Assembly (NCBI GenBank): GCA_905250025.1
Contig: CAJNOJ010000074.1
Coordinates: 1-64,000, forward strand
DNA length: 64,000 bases
Reading direction: 5' to 3'
Source: Adineta ricciae
Taxonomy: Eukaryota; Rotifera; Eurotatoria; Adinetida; Adinetidae
Under the pieces are notes generated by a model, which saw nothing but the letters and a program-made list of their open reading frames with translations, made no database searches and was not told the origin of the DNA. A program made the position numbers and the translations under genes. Position 1 is the first letter of the stretch. Each line of letters opens with the position of its first letter. Below, in pieces: positions 36,072 through 47,835 of this stretch.

Positions 36072-37341
36072 ATGAATATTATGCTTGATCAACAGATCGA
36101 ATCTGTTTCAAGTAAATTAGTCCAATTTATTCAAGATTTAACCGTCAATATTCAAACAATCTGTCATAAGAATGTGAACTTTAATCAGCTATTTCAGTTA
36201 CGTAGTGATTATGCTAAACAAATGGCATCTCTATTCGATATGTTAATTACTCAACTTATTGAAGAGTTTCTTCCCAATCGAACACTTCAACTAACGATAA
36301 ATCTGGATCCTGTTCAAATCTGGAGATCGATACAAACCTGTATTGATCAATTGAATGCTCTACAATGGCAAGACTTGAGCCCCATCATCAAGCATATTCG
36401 AACAGTCAACAATTACTTCTATAATCTTCTTTTACAAGTCAAAGTGAGTACCTAAGACAAGTTGAATGAAACAAGGAACTCATACCTAATTGTGATTCAG
36501 AATGCGGAATTTCTTCGAGTTGATCAAACACGCTCACTCTGTCGGAATTTATCGCATGAGCTTTATTGTCTGTCGGAAAGCTTGACGCAATTTTCAACTA
36601 TTTTCTATACTCAACCATCGATGGTACATGAAACAAAACTACAAGAATCTGTCAAGCCTATTGATACATATCTCTTTCAAAATAATAACCATCATCATCA
36701 CCTCAATCAACAAAAAACAAATCTGTCTTCAAATGAAAAACCACTGAATTCCAATTGCTATTCGTATACCATACCAAACTACCAAACATCGTCTAATTGG
36801 GGGAATACCGATCGAAATTACTGCGTTCAGTCAGCTCCAATTCGTTGTAATGCAACTTCAACGCCCATGACGAATACGTTCTCACAGCAAAAACCTATGG
36901 GCTGCGGCTACGGTTCTCAGAAAACGGATACACCACCGCCACTTTGTTTTCCAACACCTGTAGTCTACACACCGGAAATGGAAACACTTTCATCATCGGG
37001 TGGTATTATTTACGCTCGAAAATCGGGTATTGATCTGTACAGTTTGAAAAACGAAAGAATATCTAAGTTTGTTCTTTATAGGAAATACATGGATAGCAGA
37101 GAATTTGGGCACATTGATTGAGACGTTGAAAGAAATTGGTCAAACGATCGATATGAATGCTCATTGTGAAATTTTAGTTCGAAAAACTGGTGAACTATTA
37201 GTTCGCCGAAAAAAAGGCCGACGAAAACATTTCATGCAAGAAAATATGCGTCAGAATACATCACGTGGAAACAATGCGTATGCTGAGATGAATGCGAAAC
37301 AAGAATCATCCTTTTCTAATGCCATTCGTGACGATCACTAG
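36072..37341 (+). CDS. unidentified protein, three exons
   Basis: Exons about 36072-36443, 36501-37025 and 37082-37341 join in frame across introns of about 57 bp. The first exon encodes a helical domain (SSKLVQFIQDLTVNIQTICH to LNALQWQDLSPIIKHIRTV). The middle is Asn/Ser/Thr-rich and disordered. The C-terminal region looks conserved: GIIYARKSG joins to NTWIAENLGTLIETLKEIGQ, then CEILVRKTGELLVRRKKGRR. The basic end could bind nucleic acid or phospholipid, but no family is recognised. It lies close downstream of the previous gene (135 bp) and converges on IBA57. Confidence 0.55.
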
Positions 37342-37413
37342 GGAAGAAAACAATCGACATTTTTATTACAAAAAAAAAGAAAACAAATATAAAAATACGA
37401 AAATTTATCCGTT

Positions 37414-38433
37414 TTAACTAGATTGGTCCAGCTTCATTTCCAATTTCGTCGCTTCATCAAGCGGTGGCCACCAATTAGGTATCGAAGGTGTGATCGACAC
37501 ATCAGCATTTTGTATTCGTAACGAATTTCTCCACTCATTCAAACGTACCAGCGCAATTCCATCGTGCTCAATGAACGAACATAATTTTCCGGCACGTCTT
37601 TTCGTTTCTTCATTGACAATGGTCAAGTCGTTCGCTTTGTTATCAGAACTTTTGGATAATTCTTCATAGTTTGCTATTTTAACTGGCATTAGACGCTTAC
37701 GTATGACACCGGTATGGTGTGTACGTGCAATTAACTCTTGCCCTATATAACATCCTTTACTGAACGAAACACCGTTGAGGAAGACGATGTTATACTCGAG
37801 AGGTATACATTCACCCGGCGGAATATCTTCCGTTCCTTCAGCTATTCCGTGTCGATATAACCATCGTTTATAAATGGAGGAATCATTCGATGGAGTACAG
37901 GAATCGACAAGATCAGTAATTTGCGTTTGACGCTCGGTTATCAGACGTATGCCAAGACTTGCATGTCGCGGATCGGATTGTCCAACGATTAAACCTTGCC
38001 GTGTTTTGAAATTGAAGTTTTCACGAAGATCATTTGTTGTCGATGCAAATTCGTCTTGTAAAGATAACAACGACCAAATCCGATATTTTGACGTCACATC
38101 TTCTATGTTAACCTGTCGACGGAGTTTGTATGTGCGTAAGAGACGAAGAAAGTCTGCAATCGCGTTTTGAGATATTTCAATTAAATATGATGACTTGTTT
38201 ATTTGGTGATTATAGATAATCATATCATACAAAATTCTTCCACGAGCATTGAGTAACATACTATAAATAGCATTTGTCGTCTTTAAAAATTCGATATCGT
38301 TCGTAGTCAATCCTTGGAGAAATTTCGATGTGTCAGCACCATGAACTTGAATTAGCGCACGATTATCAAGTGATATAGCTGTACAATGATGAAAACGAAT
38401 GCATGATTTTAAATGAAATAATCTTTTCAGCAT
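37414..38433 (-). CDS. IBA57: IBA57, mitochondrial iron-sulfur cluster assembly factor
   Basis: A single-exon gene of 339 residues. The N-terminus is basic and Ser/His-rich, consistent with a mitochondrial presequence (MLKRLFHLKSCIRFHH). The folate-binding GcvT-like fold starts IQVHGADTSKFLQGLTTND, with LLNARGRILYDMIIY. The family signature KGCYIGQELIARTHHTGVIRKRL is complete, including its conserved Cys. IBA57 works with ISCA1/ISCA2 in maturation of mitochondrial [4Fe-4S] proteins such as aconitase and lipoate synthase. Length is close to vertebrate IBA57 (~356). The 3' ends of this gene and the upstream plus-strand gene are only about 70 bp apart. Confidence 0.93.
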   Translation of the reverse strand: MLKRLFHLKSCIRFHHCTAISLDNRALIQVHGADTSKFLQGLTTNDIEFLKTTNAIYSMLLNARGRILYDMIIYNHQINKSSYLIEISQNAIADFLRLLRTYKLRRQVNIEDVTSKYRIWSLLSLQDEFASTTNDLRENFNFKTRQGLIVGQSDPRHASLGIRLITERQTQITDLVDSCTPSNDSSIYKRWLYRHGIAEGTEDIPPGECIPLEYNIVFLNGVSFSKGCYIGQELIARTHHTGVIRKRLMPVKIANYEELSKSSDNKANDLTIVNEETKRRAGKLCSFIEHDGIALVRLNEWRNSLRIQNADVSITPSIPNWWPPLDEATKLEMKLDQSS

Positions 38434-41400
38434 TTTCTATCAAAGAAATAAGAAAAGAATAAATCTTCTTCTTGCTTGCTTTGCTAGTTTTCATCGATTG
38501 GTATTTTTGCATATCCATTCGATAGCTTTCTTCACGACATCTATAAATTGACAACGAACATTGTCCTAATTAGAAAAATGCACCATAAACTCTCAGCATA
38601 ACATCGATGGTGATCTGATTGAATGAAATAGCAAATGTACTATTGCTCAATTCGAATTGAGATAATATAGTTCAGATTCATTTTTTTCTCGGTTATAAAG
38701 TCGAAAATAATATTTCTTTTCGTGTACAGTTTAAATGGCCAATTGATTCATCACGGACACAAGCGAGACATGAGCACAGCGCAGTTGTAGGTAGAGTGCA
38801 ATATCCGATGACGTTTCTTCCGTGTATGTCATTATTACTGAGATACATCTATTACAATTGATTCATTCATTAAGTCACTCGGGAAGTACGATAATCATGA
38901 TTCGGCTGTCATCATCATCTTCACACACTCATACATAGTCAGTCTTATAATCGAAATGAACACGAATACGGCACGCATGCACTTGACTGATGCTCATCAA
39001 ATGCATGTCATCCATTGAAATACTGGAAGTGATTACACTAGTCATCATTATATTCTTTTTGCATCTCGCTGTCGATTTACCTTTTCTTTTCTATCATGCC
39101 ATATGCACATGTTCACATATATAGAGCGACATAGAAGAATGTTCCTATGCTTATTACAGTGTTGAGATGGAATTTCTTGCGGGCACAATGCTTAAAATCT
39201 GTTTCTTTGGAGCGTGAAATAGAAACGTTGCTCATTAGATCGGCCGCGCTGCGCTACTCTTCTTACTCAACCGAGCTCCACGAGTAGTATTGATGAATCG
39301 ATGATAAGACGACGACGTGCTTTCATGCATGCATGAGCCTCCTTCTCCTTCTCCTTCACATCTCTGTGTTATATGGTGCCTTTCGTGAACTTACATGTAC
39401 ACACACATATATATATATTTATATACGCGCACTAGATCGACCGATCAACTTTCTATAGCAGTGAAGCATGGCATATTTTCACGGTCTCTGGAGATGGATG
39501 CATATATATATACATCTATACATCCATGCACATTTGTATGATGGCAAAGAGAAACCTAGGAGAGTTAGAGTAGTTATTGTATTGATAAGAAAAAGAGGGA
39601 GAGAGGAAGCAATATAAGAAATAAACGATAGATATAGAAAGAAATGGAGAGAAGGAAAAAACCATCTCTCCGTAACTGCGTAGAAATATTTCTCGAGCCA
39701 ACGTCAGTTCTGCCGTCATCGGAATGGAACGAAATGCGAGACTACTTTTACCCTCCAACAGTCATATATCAAACAAACAGCATAATAGTCATCTTGTGTG
39801 CCAATATTTATATATGTATGCATGCATATATGCACTCGTATGTAGAAGGTGATCTTCTGTCTTTGTCTCTGTCTTCCCTTCTCTGCTTCTACATCGTTCT
39901 TCCACCCACCTTTTCGGTGTGTCTCTCTTCCCATCATCGTCTCTATGTGTGAGTATGTGCGCAAGCGCGCATGCGTGTGTGTGTTTGTAAAGAATCAATA
40001 GCTGACATACACAAAGAGAGGAACGAGCATATACACACTCACTCGTGTATACACATAGACGTACACGGTGAAGGGGCAAAAAGATTAAAAGCGCGCAAAG
40101 CGAAACCGAACCGCGCCGAGAACGGAACAAACGAAATGAGACAACGCGACGTGAGTGTTGGTGCACACTGCATGCCGTTTTGTATCTATCAAGAAAGCGA
40201 GAGAGAGAGGAAAAAGGCAGAGAGACAAAGACAAACACGAATAAAAATAAAAGATGGTAAGAAGGTAAGTATAAAATATGACTTTGGTTAAAAAGACGAA
40301 AGAATGAAGGTATTCAAGCAAAGAAACTATTTTACGAATAGATTCCTGAATGAAATAAGTAAGAATAGACGTAAATTCTCCGAGCGCAACCATGATGAAT
40401 ATCATCGATGGCCTTATCAGCTTGAACAAATACAGGTGTCTAAATGTCATCCTACGGTTCGTTCGTTTAAGCTCGTTCTGCCTTCATCAACACAACACTA
40501 CACGTTTTTTTCCGCTATGGTGTATATCATGCATCTTGTCGCTTCTCGAAGACTATAACACTGGCACTATCGCGTGTTTTTTTACGTACGCATCCCACAC
40601 GTATATAAGTACCCAGTGTAATCATCTCTCGTCGCTCCCATTCTTCACTCCTTTCCAGCATAAGAACGTATATCACACGTCTATTCCTTTCACCATAGTC
40701 GTGCTATTCAGTAGCGTCAACAACAAAGAATAATCGAACCGTGATGCGCGTCACCCGATGCCGTTTACATATGAAACTCTCCGATAGTAACAACCACATC
40801 ATCAACGCTCGCAGGACTACATGATTACATCGATGTATAGATGTTCATAGGTTGTACGTGAATGCAAAGAATGTACATAGAAAATGCATGATTTCATCAC
40901 CGTAATGGTGAACCAAAGCCAATAGGGCGAGTAATATATATATATATATAAAAAGAGGAGAAGAAGAAGAACGAGGAGAGAATGAGATGGATGAATGACG
41001 GACTAAAGCGGATCACCTTTTCGTTCACTACCATTTTTCTTCATCGCATTTTGGTGCATTGTTGGTCTACGACAAATAGCAACCAATATATATCGTAGTA
41101 ATTCAGTATGCATTGCGCGTCATCTCATTATATTTTCTTATTCTCTTGTCTAACGTTCATCATGAGTAAATGTGTGACGTTTAATTATGTTTTCTTTTCT
41201 TGGTTCATCTCTTTCTCCTTTTTATTTTATTTTATTTTATTTTTCTAGCCGTTTTTTTCTTCATTTCTCAGTCGATTGCCGCTGAATATGGCGATTTATC
41301 GATCTAATTGAGCTGTCTATCATCGTGATGTGTAGTGTCAAGGTTCTACATGTCTAATCTCTTAGCAGGCAGCCAAAAGCTTTACGTCATTTTCTGCGTA

Positions 41401-42723
41401 TATGTGGAACGACGCATGACCGAGCGTTTGAGTGAGTATGTGAGTGTGTATGTAAGCACTTTTCTCTTCATAGGTTAAAGTAGGGCGGGCACGGCTGCTT
41501 GATGATATGTCTGAAAGAGAGAGAGAGAGAGAGAGAGAGAGGGAGCAAACGCATCAGCATTGGCAATGAGAAGAGAGAGCAAGAGGAATAAGATTCGTTC
41601 CACATGATGAACAACGAACGGCGCCGCTATTCTCTCTCTCTCCTGCTCTCGCTTCATATGCGTGTCGCTCGTTCGTCGATCGCATTTTGAATCGCATCGT
41701 TGCTAACATGCACACACACACATTTATATTTATTCACAGTGCCAATATAGGTAGATGCAAGAAAATGAGAAGTAAGAACATATACGAAGAAAAATCATTA
41801 CCTTCCATGCATAAACTGCTCACTATTACACATGCACAGTTTTCTCTACTAGTTTTGTTTTCGTCCACAACATTTATTCGACTGCTAACTGGAAACAACC
41901 TGTCTTATTCTCCCTTTACTCCTTCTTTCTCTCACTTTCATTTCATATGCATATACACGCACACAACATCGTATGCTATTTGCTTCGTTACACATGCGAT
42001 TAGTCACGCTTGTACGAATTCTTTTCGATTCTCAGTTTTTTTCCTCCTTCTTCTTCTCTTTCTTCTTCTTTTTTTTCCTATTCTGGTAATCATCGAGTAT
42101 GTTGATTCTGGAGTTTGTAGTCAGACATCGATGCATGTATGTGTATGTGTTGCCGGGCGGCTGATTACTCGAGTAGATGAAGCGTGTCTGTCTCTCTCCT
42201 TTTTACAGTGCACGAACGCACGCCTGGCATTTTCTTTTTCCTCTGTCTCTCTCTTTTTACAACTATTTCTGTTCTTCATATATGGACGTGGCTGCTTGCG
42301 CCGCAAGGAGAGCAAAAGAGTTAAAGGAAAGGCAGTACTGACGACAACGAAGAGAACTCGTGCGTGAACAAAATCGATCGTTAATGAGAAGAGTGTGGGC
42401 GACGACGACAGCCGCATCTATAATCTTGAAAAATGTCCTTCTATTTTTTTTTCGGCTGTTGCCAGTAAAGCAGCAGCTTCACACTCTACATTCGAAGTAT
42501 AAAAAAAACCCTAATCGCAGCACTAAACTCTCAATTGTAAGTAGACGGTAGAAGAGAAAAAGCTGTAGCTAAATAAGCGCGTATTAGTCATGCACAATCA
42601 AATCTGGACAAAAAAGAGTCGAAACAAATATTGACTGGGATATCCATTTAACTTAATTAACTCTGTTTCAGATCATGACAAGCATTTATTGCTAGTTCTT
42701 TCGTTTTCTGGTTTTATTTTTTG
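38434..42723. other. 4.3 kb non-coding region upstream of the Pax gene
   Basis: Many overlapping ORFs on both strands here are low-complexity or shadow frames, none with motifs or consistent splicing. Simple repeats include TA runs near 39408-39425 and 40936-40951, and a GA run at 41516-41541. Given the very short spacers elsewhere, this is probably 5' UTR and cis-regulatory DNA of the developmental gene downstream. Confidence 0.5.
41516..41541 (+). repeat. (GA)n microsatellite
   Basis: An uninterrupted GA dinucleotide run of 26 bp, with further GA/CT-rich sequence nearby. Confidence 0.9.
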
Positions 42724-44644
42724 ATGATGGCTGATACATCAATGACTGATACTCATTCGACTGATCAGAATAATAATGATGACAAGACAAACGTTACTGA
42801 TAATAGTGACGAAAAGAACGACAGTATCGACAATGAATCAGACGCAACAACAGGAAATTGTACGTTAGATAAATATGATTACCGTAACCATGAAATCGAA
42901 TTGATTTATTTGATTTTTTAGCGTATAAAAACTTTCAAGATACATCGAGCAACGTTTCCAACGGTGTTAAACGACGTGAGTACTCATAGTTCGATATTTT
43001 GTATATTTATTCTTGTGTCTGCTTCGTTCCATAGATAAAAATCGATTTTGTTCCTCGTCCATGAATCAACTTGGCGGAGAATTTATCAATGGTCGGCCCC
43101 TACCAACCGATACACGAGAGCGAATCGTTGCTTTAGCTGAAAACGGTGTGCGACCATGTGAAATAAGTCGTCAAGTAACGTTGATCGATTCTAGTTTACC
43201 CTTCTAACCGATGTTTGCTTTTCTAGCTACAAGTGTCACATGGCTGTGTTAGTAAAATATTAAAACGGTACGTTGTAGGAAAGATCACTAGAATGTTTGA
43301 TGCCCAGTTGTTTCTAAATGTTGTCTAGACGCTTGTCTCTTCTTCTTTGCGCATAGTGTAAGAAATTCAGCTCATGGTGATGGTCACTAACCATAGCGTA
43401 CTACTTAAAAAAAACCTATTCTTCATTGAGGAGTACTTGTCGACTTGAATTTCTTTTTTTTTGAATAGGTATCGTTTATTTGGTACGACTCATCCGGGAT
43501 TAATTGGCGGTTCGAAGCCAAAAGTGGCAACACCAGACGTTGTTCGGCGCATTCGAGAATACAAAGGCAATAATCCTCAAATCTTTGCCTGGCAAATCCG
43601 AGAAAGTCTACAGAAAGAGGGCATATGTCCAGCCGATAAACTACCAAGTGTGTCATCGATCAATCGAATTGTTCGCAGCAATCGACGAATCGTTTTCAAT
43701 AATGATGGTACCATAACTGGTATGCGGTTATTTGAGATTGATATCATTTGAACAAATGTATATTCTTTTAGAACTTGATTCTGATTTTGACTCACGTGAC
43801 GGAAGTGATAATGAAAATGAGAATTCTCAAAAATATGATGTAAGATATTCAACAGAAGAATGATTCAAACCATGATATATTGAATGCTTGCTTTATTTCA
43901 GACAAATCATGTTTCGTCATCTTCATCATCTTCTGTTAGTTCTTCATCGCCTCGTTCAACTAACATTCGACATCGTGGTGATTGTCGTTGTGATGTTTGC
44001 ATCAAAAAATATAAATTTGCTCCTTCATCATTGCATAATCCAATGAAAACTTCATCAACGAAATCAACGATATCTGACAGCGGAGATATGCATAATAATG
44101 AAAATGATTCGAACAGTATGTCGAATGAGGATTCGGTAAGGCGCTAATTGAAAAAAGCTTTTTCTTGCATCTTCATTTTTCTACTGATTAGACTAAACAT
44201 ACGAAAACATCATCACGGACTTCATCGTCACCACCACCAGCTACACATTGTAATTTAAATGTTCAATTCAATAGTGACGATGTTAAACCATTAGATCTTT
44301 CAATTTCATCGAAACAATCCAATGAACAACCATTGAATTTATGCTCGAAACGCAAACGACACACACCTGTGAGTCTGTCATCATTGAAACGTAATAAAAC
44401 TCCATCAGCTGGAGCTGATCCTGCTTCCGTGACTGACACTACAACACCGGCTGTCGCTGCAGCAGCGGCAGCAGCAGCAGCATCGTCAATGTTTATTCCA
44501 TTCTATGCCATATCACCGTTCTTCGATCCTTCAACAGCAAACCAACAAGAAATATTCCAACAATTTCAAGCATTTTATTTACAATTACAACAACAACAAC
44601 AACAAAAAGTAACGAATGACACAACTAAACATACAACTAGTTGA
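42724..44644 (+). CDS. Pax-type transcription factor, paired domain only
   Basis: Eight exons: 42724-42859, 42922-42975, 43035-43174, 43227-43267, 43469-43719, 43772-43839, 43902-44135 and 44192-44644. An acidic Asp/Asn-rich N-terminus precedes the paired domain: [43 protein letters not shown], then [30 protein letters not shown] and [12 protein letters not shown]. Both helix-turn-helix halves are present. The usual YxETGSI linker reads YRLFGTTHP. No homeodomain or octapeptide follows. Instead there is a Ser-rich region, PLDLS followed by PLNLC, a polyalanine run and a Gln-rich end. PLDLS matches the CtBP-binding PxDLS motif. DNA-binding nuclear regulator; the Pax subfamily is undecided (Pax2/5/8, Pax1/9 or poxn-like are all possible). 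Confidence 0.85.
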
Positions 44645-45415
44645 AAGTTCACTTTTACACAACGATCTAGTCAAACATGAATAACATCTACAGAATGACT
44701 TCACATAACTTTGCTTGTTTATTTGAGCCATGTATTTATATATATATATATATATTATAAAATCGTTCCGAGACGTAGATTTAAGCTTTTCTGGATGTTT
44801 AATGGGAGAAAGTCGAGAAAAAACTACAATTGTTTTCATTTTAATTACGTGTAATTTACAGCCGTTAATTTTGTTCTCTCTCTCTTCATTGTTTTGCTTC
44901 CTCGTTTCTCTTTTTTGTCGAATGAGAATGCCATGTGCCATAGAAATGAAATAAATTTACGTATATACAGCTTTGAAAGTACTCTCGTGGTTTATAGAAG
45001 TTCGACAGGAAAATGCTATTCTGTTTTTTTTAAGCTCTCCGTGAATTGGTCTGGTTCTTGGACACGGATATAAATATGATGATTAATGCCTTATGCGGTT
45101 GAGCACGTATGAAAAGCAAGAACTGTTTATACTATGTATAAACTCGTCCCGCCTACGTCAGCTGAATAACTTCGCATTGGTTACAGATTTTCTTTTTCTT
45201 ACATGCTCTGATGCTCGTCTCCGTTTTCCTCTTCTTCGCCATTATTCATCATGTATCATATTATGATCTTTGATAACAGAAAAAGAATTGCTTAGGTTAT
45301 CTATGCGTAATATGGCAGATGGTATTACTACGGGGAGAAAAAGAAGCGAGAGAGATACATAGATAGAAAGAGAAAGTATAAGTAGAGAAAGAACGAGACA
45401 TAGTCTTTCATAATC
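44645..45415. other. intergenic, Pax 3' flank
   Basis: Holds a (TA)n run near 44738-44756 and an AATAAA at 44950-44955. No gene seen. Confidence 0.5.
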
Positions 45416-46906
45416 ATGTCTCGTACAGTTCGAAGTATGAGTCTTCTCCTATTCATCCTTCTTCTCAATGGTGTTATCCAAATCGAAGCAGCACCGACGT
45501 CTGACTTAGGACAGTTTTTAAATAAAGTAGGTGATAAAATCTCCCAAACGGCAGCAACAATCAAGGACTATCTTTTGGAACTTTTCTACCGTTTTCGAGC
45601 ATTCTTCATGGGACATTCAGAGGCGACTCATCATGAAACGACTTCACGCGGATGTGGCTATGCTGCAGATGACGAACCGGCTATTTATCACAAACAAGCA
45701 GCTATTGTTTCAAAAATCAGAGGTGGTGATACTGCTATTTGGCATACATGGTATGAATTCAATCCAAGGAGATTATCATTCATGACGAATATCTTCTTTT
45801 TATAGGCCATGGATGGTATCATTGTTTACTAGTCCCCGTCAAGGCTGGAGCTGTGCAGGTGTACTTATCAATGAAAATACTGTTCTGACTGCTGCACACT
45901 GTCTGACTCAAACAACAGCAAGCGAAATGAAAGCAATCATCGGTGTACATTCAATACTTGGTAAACTAAATCCAATGAATTACTATTCGATAAGTGCCAT
46001 ACATCGTCATCCGAAATTCGAAAGTTGCTGCAAAAACGATCTAGCGATACTTAAATTAACAAAGTCTGTTCTTTATGGACCGAGAATCAATTCGGTTTGT
46101 TTACCGTATCAGCCCTATGCAACTATTGGCCAAGGAAGAGATCTCGTCAATCGCACTGGTACTATCATCGGATGGGGTGATAGTTCGCAAAATAGCATAA
46201 CCAATACATTTAAAAGTTTCACTTTACAACAAGGTAAATCATTGTCGTGAAATAGATCCTATCGATAATCGAATTTTACCGGCTTGTCTTTCGACAATCG
46301 AAGATAAGGAAATTAATCTTTGAGTATGTCATTGAAGTGTCCGATAACATTAAATGAGAAAAACTAACAAGTAAACAGCAATGAAAAGAACTTGAATATG
46401 ACGCCAGGGAAGAAAGCATCTTTGTAGAACTGATGGTGATGACAAGCTTCCTTCCATATCAAGTTTATTTCATCAGTGTTTATCATACATGAAAAAGGTC
46501 ACAAAAATGACCCCTTATCGAAGGATAACATCTGAATATGCTTTTGATAATCGAAGTTAATCCATCTTTCTTTTCAGCTGAAGTCCGTATATTCGATGAC
46601 TATCAATGTCGTCGTGCTTATGGCAGTGTTTTCGATCCCAATACAGAAATCTGTGCCGGTGATTACAATCAATTAGCTGATACAATGGTAAGCCGAAATT
46701 GAAAGAAAATCGATTATATAGATGCACAAATATTTCAGAGTGGTGATTCCGGTGGTCCCTTACTTGTTCGTCAATCTGATGGTCGATGGGTTGTTCTTGG
46801 TATCACATCGTATGGTGCAGCAACCACTCCAAGCACGGCACCAGGTGTTTACGCTAAAATTTCAGCTCATGAGAAATGGCTTGAACCATTCATCAAGTCA
46901 AGTTGA
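45416..46906 (+). CDS. secreted trypsin-fold serine protease
   Basis: Four exons with introns of about 55, 343 and 51 bp. The signal peptide is hydrophobic (SLLLFILLLNGVIQIEA). A propeptide with one Cys pair (RGCGYAA region) leads to the activation site SKIRGGDTAIWHTWPWMVSL. The catalytic triad is complete: TAAHC (His), KNDLAILKL (Asp) and SGDSGGPLL (Ser). The S1-base residue is Asp (DTMSGDSGG), which in this family predicts cleavage after Arg/Lys. The usual Cys three residues before the catalytic-site Gly-Asp-Ser is Met, and the partner Cys near APGVYAKI is also absent. The first and third conserved disulfides (SCAG/AAHC; CRRAYG/EICAG) are kept. Extracellular digestion or processing role; substrate unknown. 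Confidence 0.88.
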
Positions 46907-47835
46907 ACATATACATTTGTACAAAAAAAAAGAAAGAAATGAAGAACTTGTTGTTTTTGTTTTTCAACATGATTTTTAGTCTACATGCCGTTTTCATTCA
47001 ATAAAAAGATCACGAGACTTTGAATGCATCTAAATTTGTGATGTAGTCGTCGACTTTTATTTTTTGCTCATGGAAAAAAATAATAATCTATGTGAGAGTA
47101 ATACACGTGTGATTAAAAAAAAACGGACAAACACAGAAATAAACAAAAACATTCATGTTAGAAAAGGGCACGCATGTGTGCACACACGCAAAAGGCATAA
47201 AAGTGCGACCATCAAGAATATTTCTCGATATACATATATATGTGTGTGTATATAGATTCTTTTGTTTTGCATAATTATCCAAATAAATTAAAACTGGAAT
47301 TATCTTCGAATCATAAGGATTGAAACGAAACACGTCCACTCATCTGACTTGACTGACATGACATATACGTAGACAAGAAGCAACATAAAACTGTATGTAT
47401 TTGTGTGTGTGCGAGAGAGACTTTTTCTATGAATTTTTCCACTATATGTATTCAATACGTATAACCGATTGAATTGTTCAACATTTAATACATCCTAATG
47501 CACAGACAGCCACTGTTACATAAACGTAAAAGAAGGAAAACGAAAGAAAACAAAAAGAACAATTCTTTTTGCATATTGAAGAGAAAGATTAAGAACTAAG
47601 AATTAACTATTTGTTTGTAAGATATATATGTATAAATTTGAATCGGTACATGGTTGTATATTGTTATAATATGATCATATAGGTCGGTCCTAAGGAAAAA
47701 ATAGCTATAGGACAATCATAAATACAACGGAATTCAACGTCACAACTGAATATTCTTCTTTCAACTTTATTTAGTCTCATTAACGATGACTGATTTGATT
47801 ACAAATGAAGGCTGACGTGATTGATTGAACTTACG
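46907..47835. other. intergenic between convergent protease and syntaxin genes
   Basis: No gene seen. AATAAA at 47000-47005 is a plausible protease polyadenylation signal. The right part is the 3' UTR side of the most distal syntaxin exon. Confidence 0.4.

Noticed and set aside
39516..42551. Numerous ORFs of 60-226 codons on both strands
   Set aside because: Low-complexity composition (His/Ser/Cys-rich shadows of CA, CT and TA repeats), no motifs, mutually overlapping, no consistent splicing.
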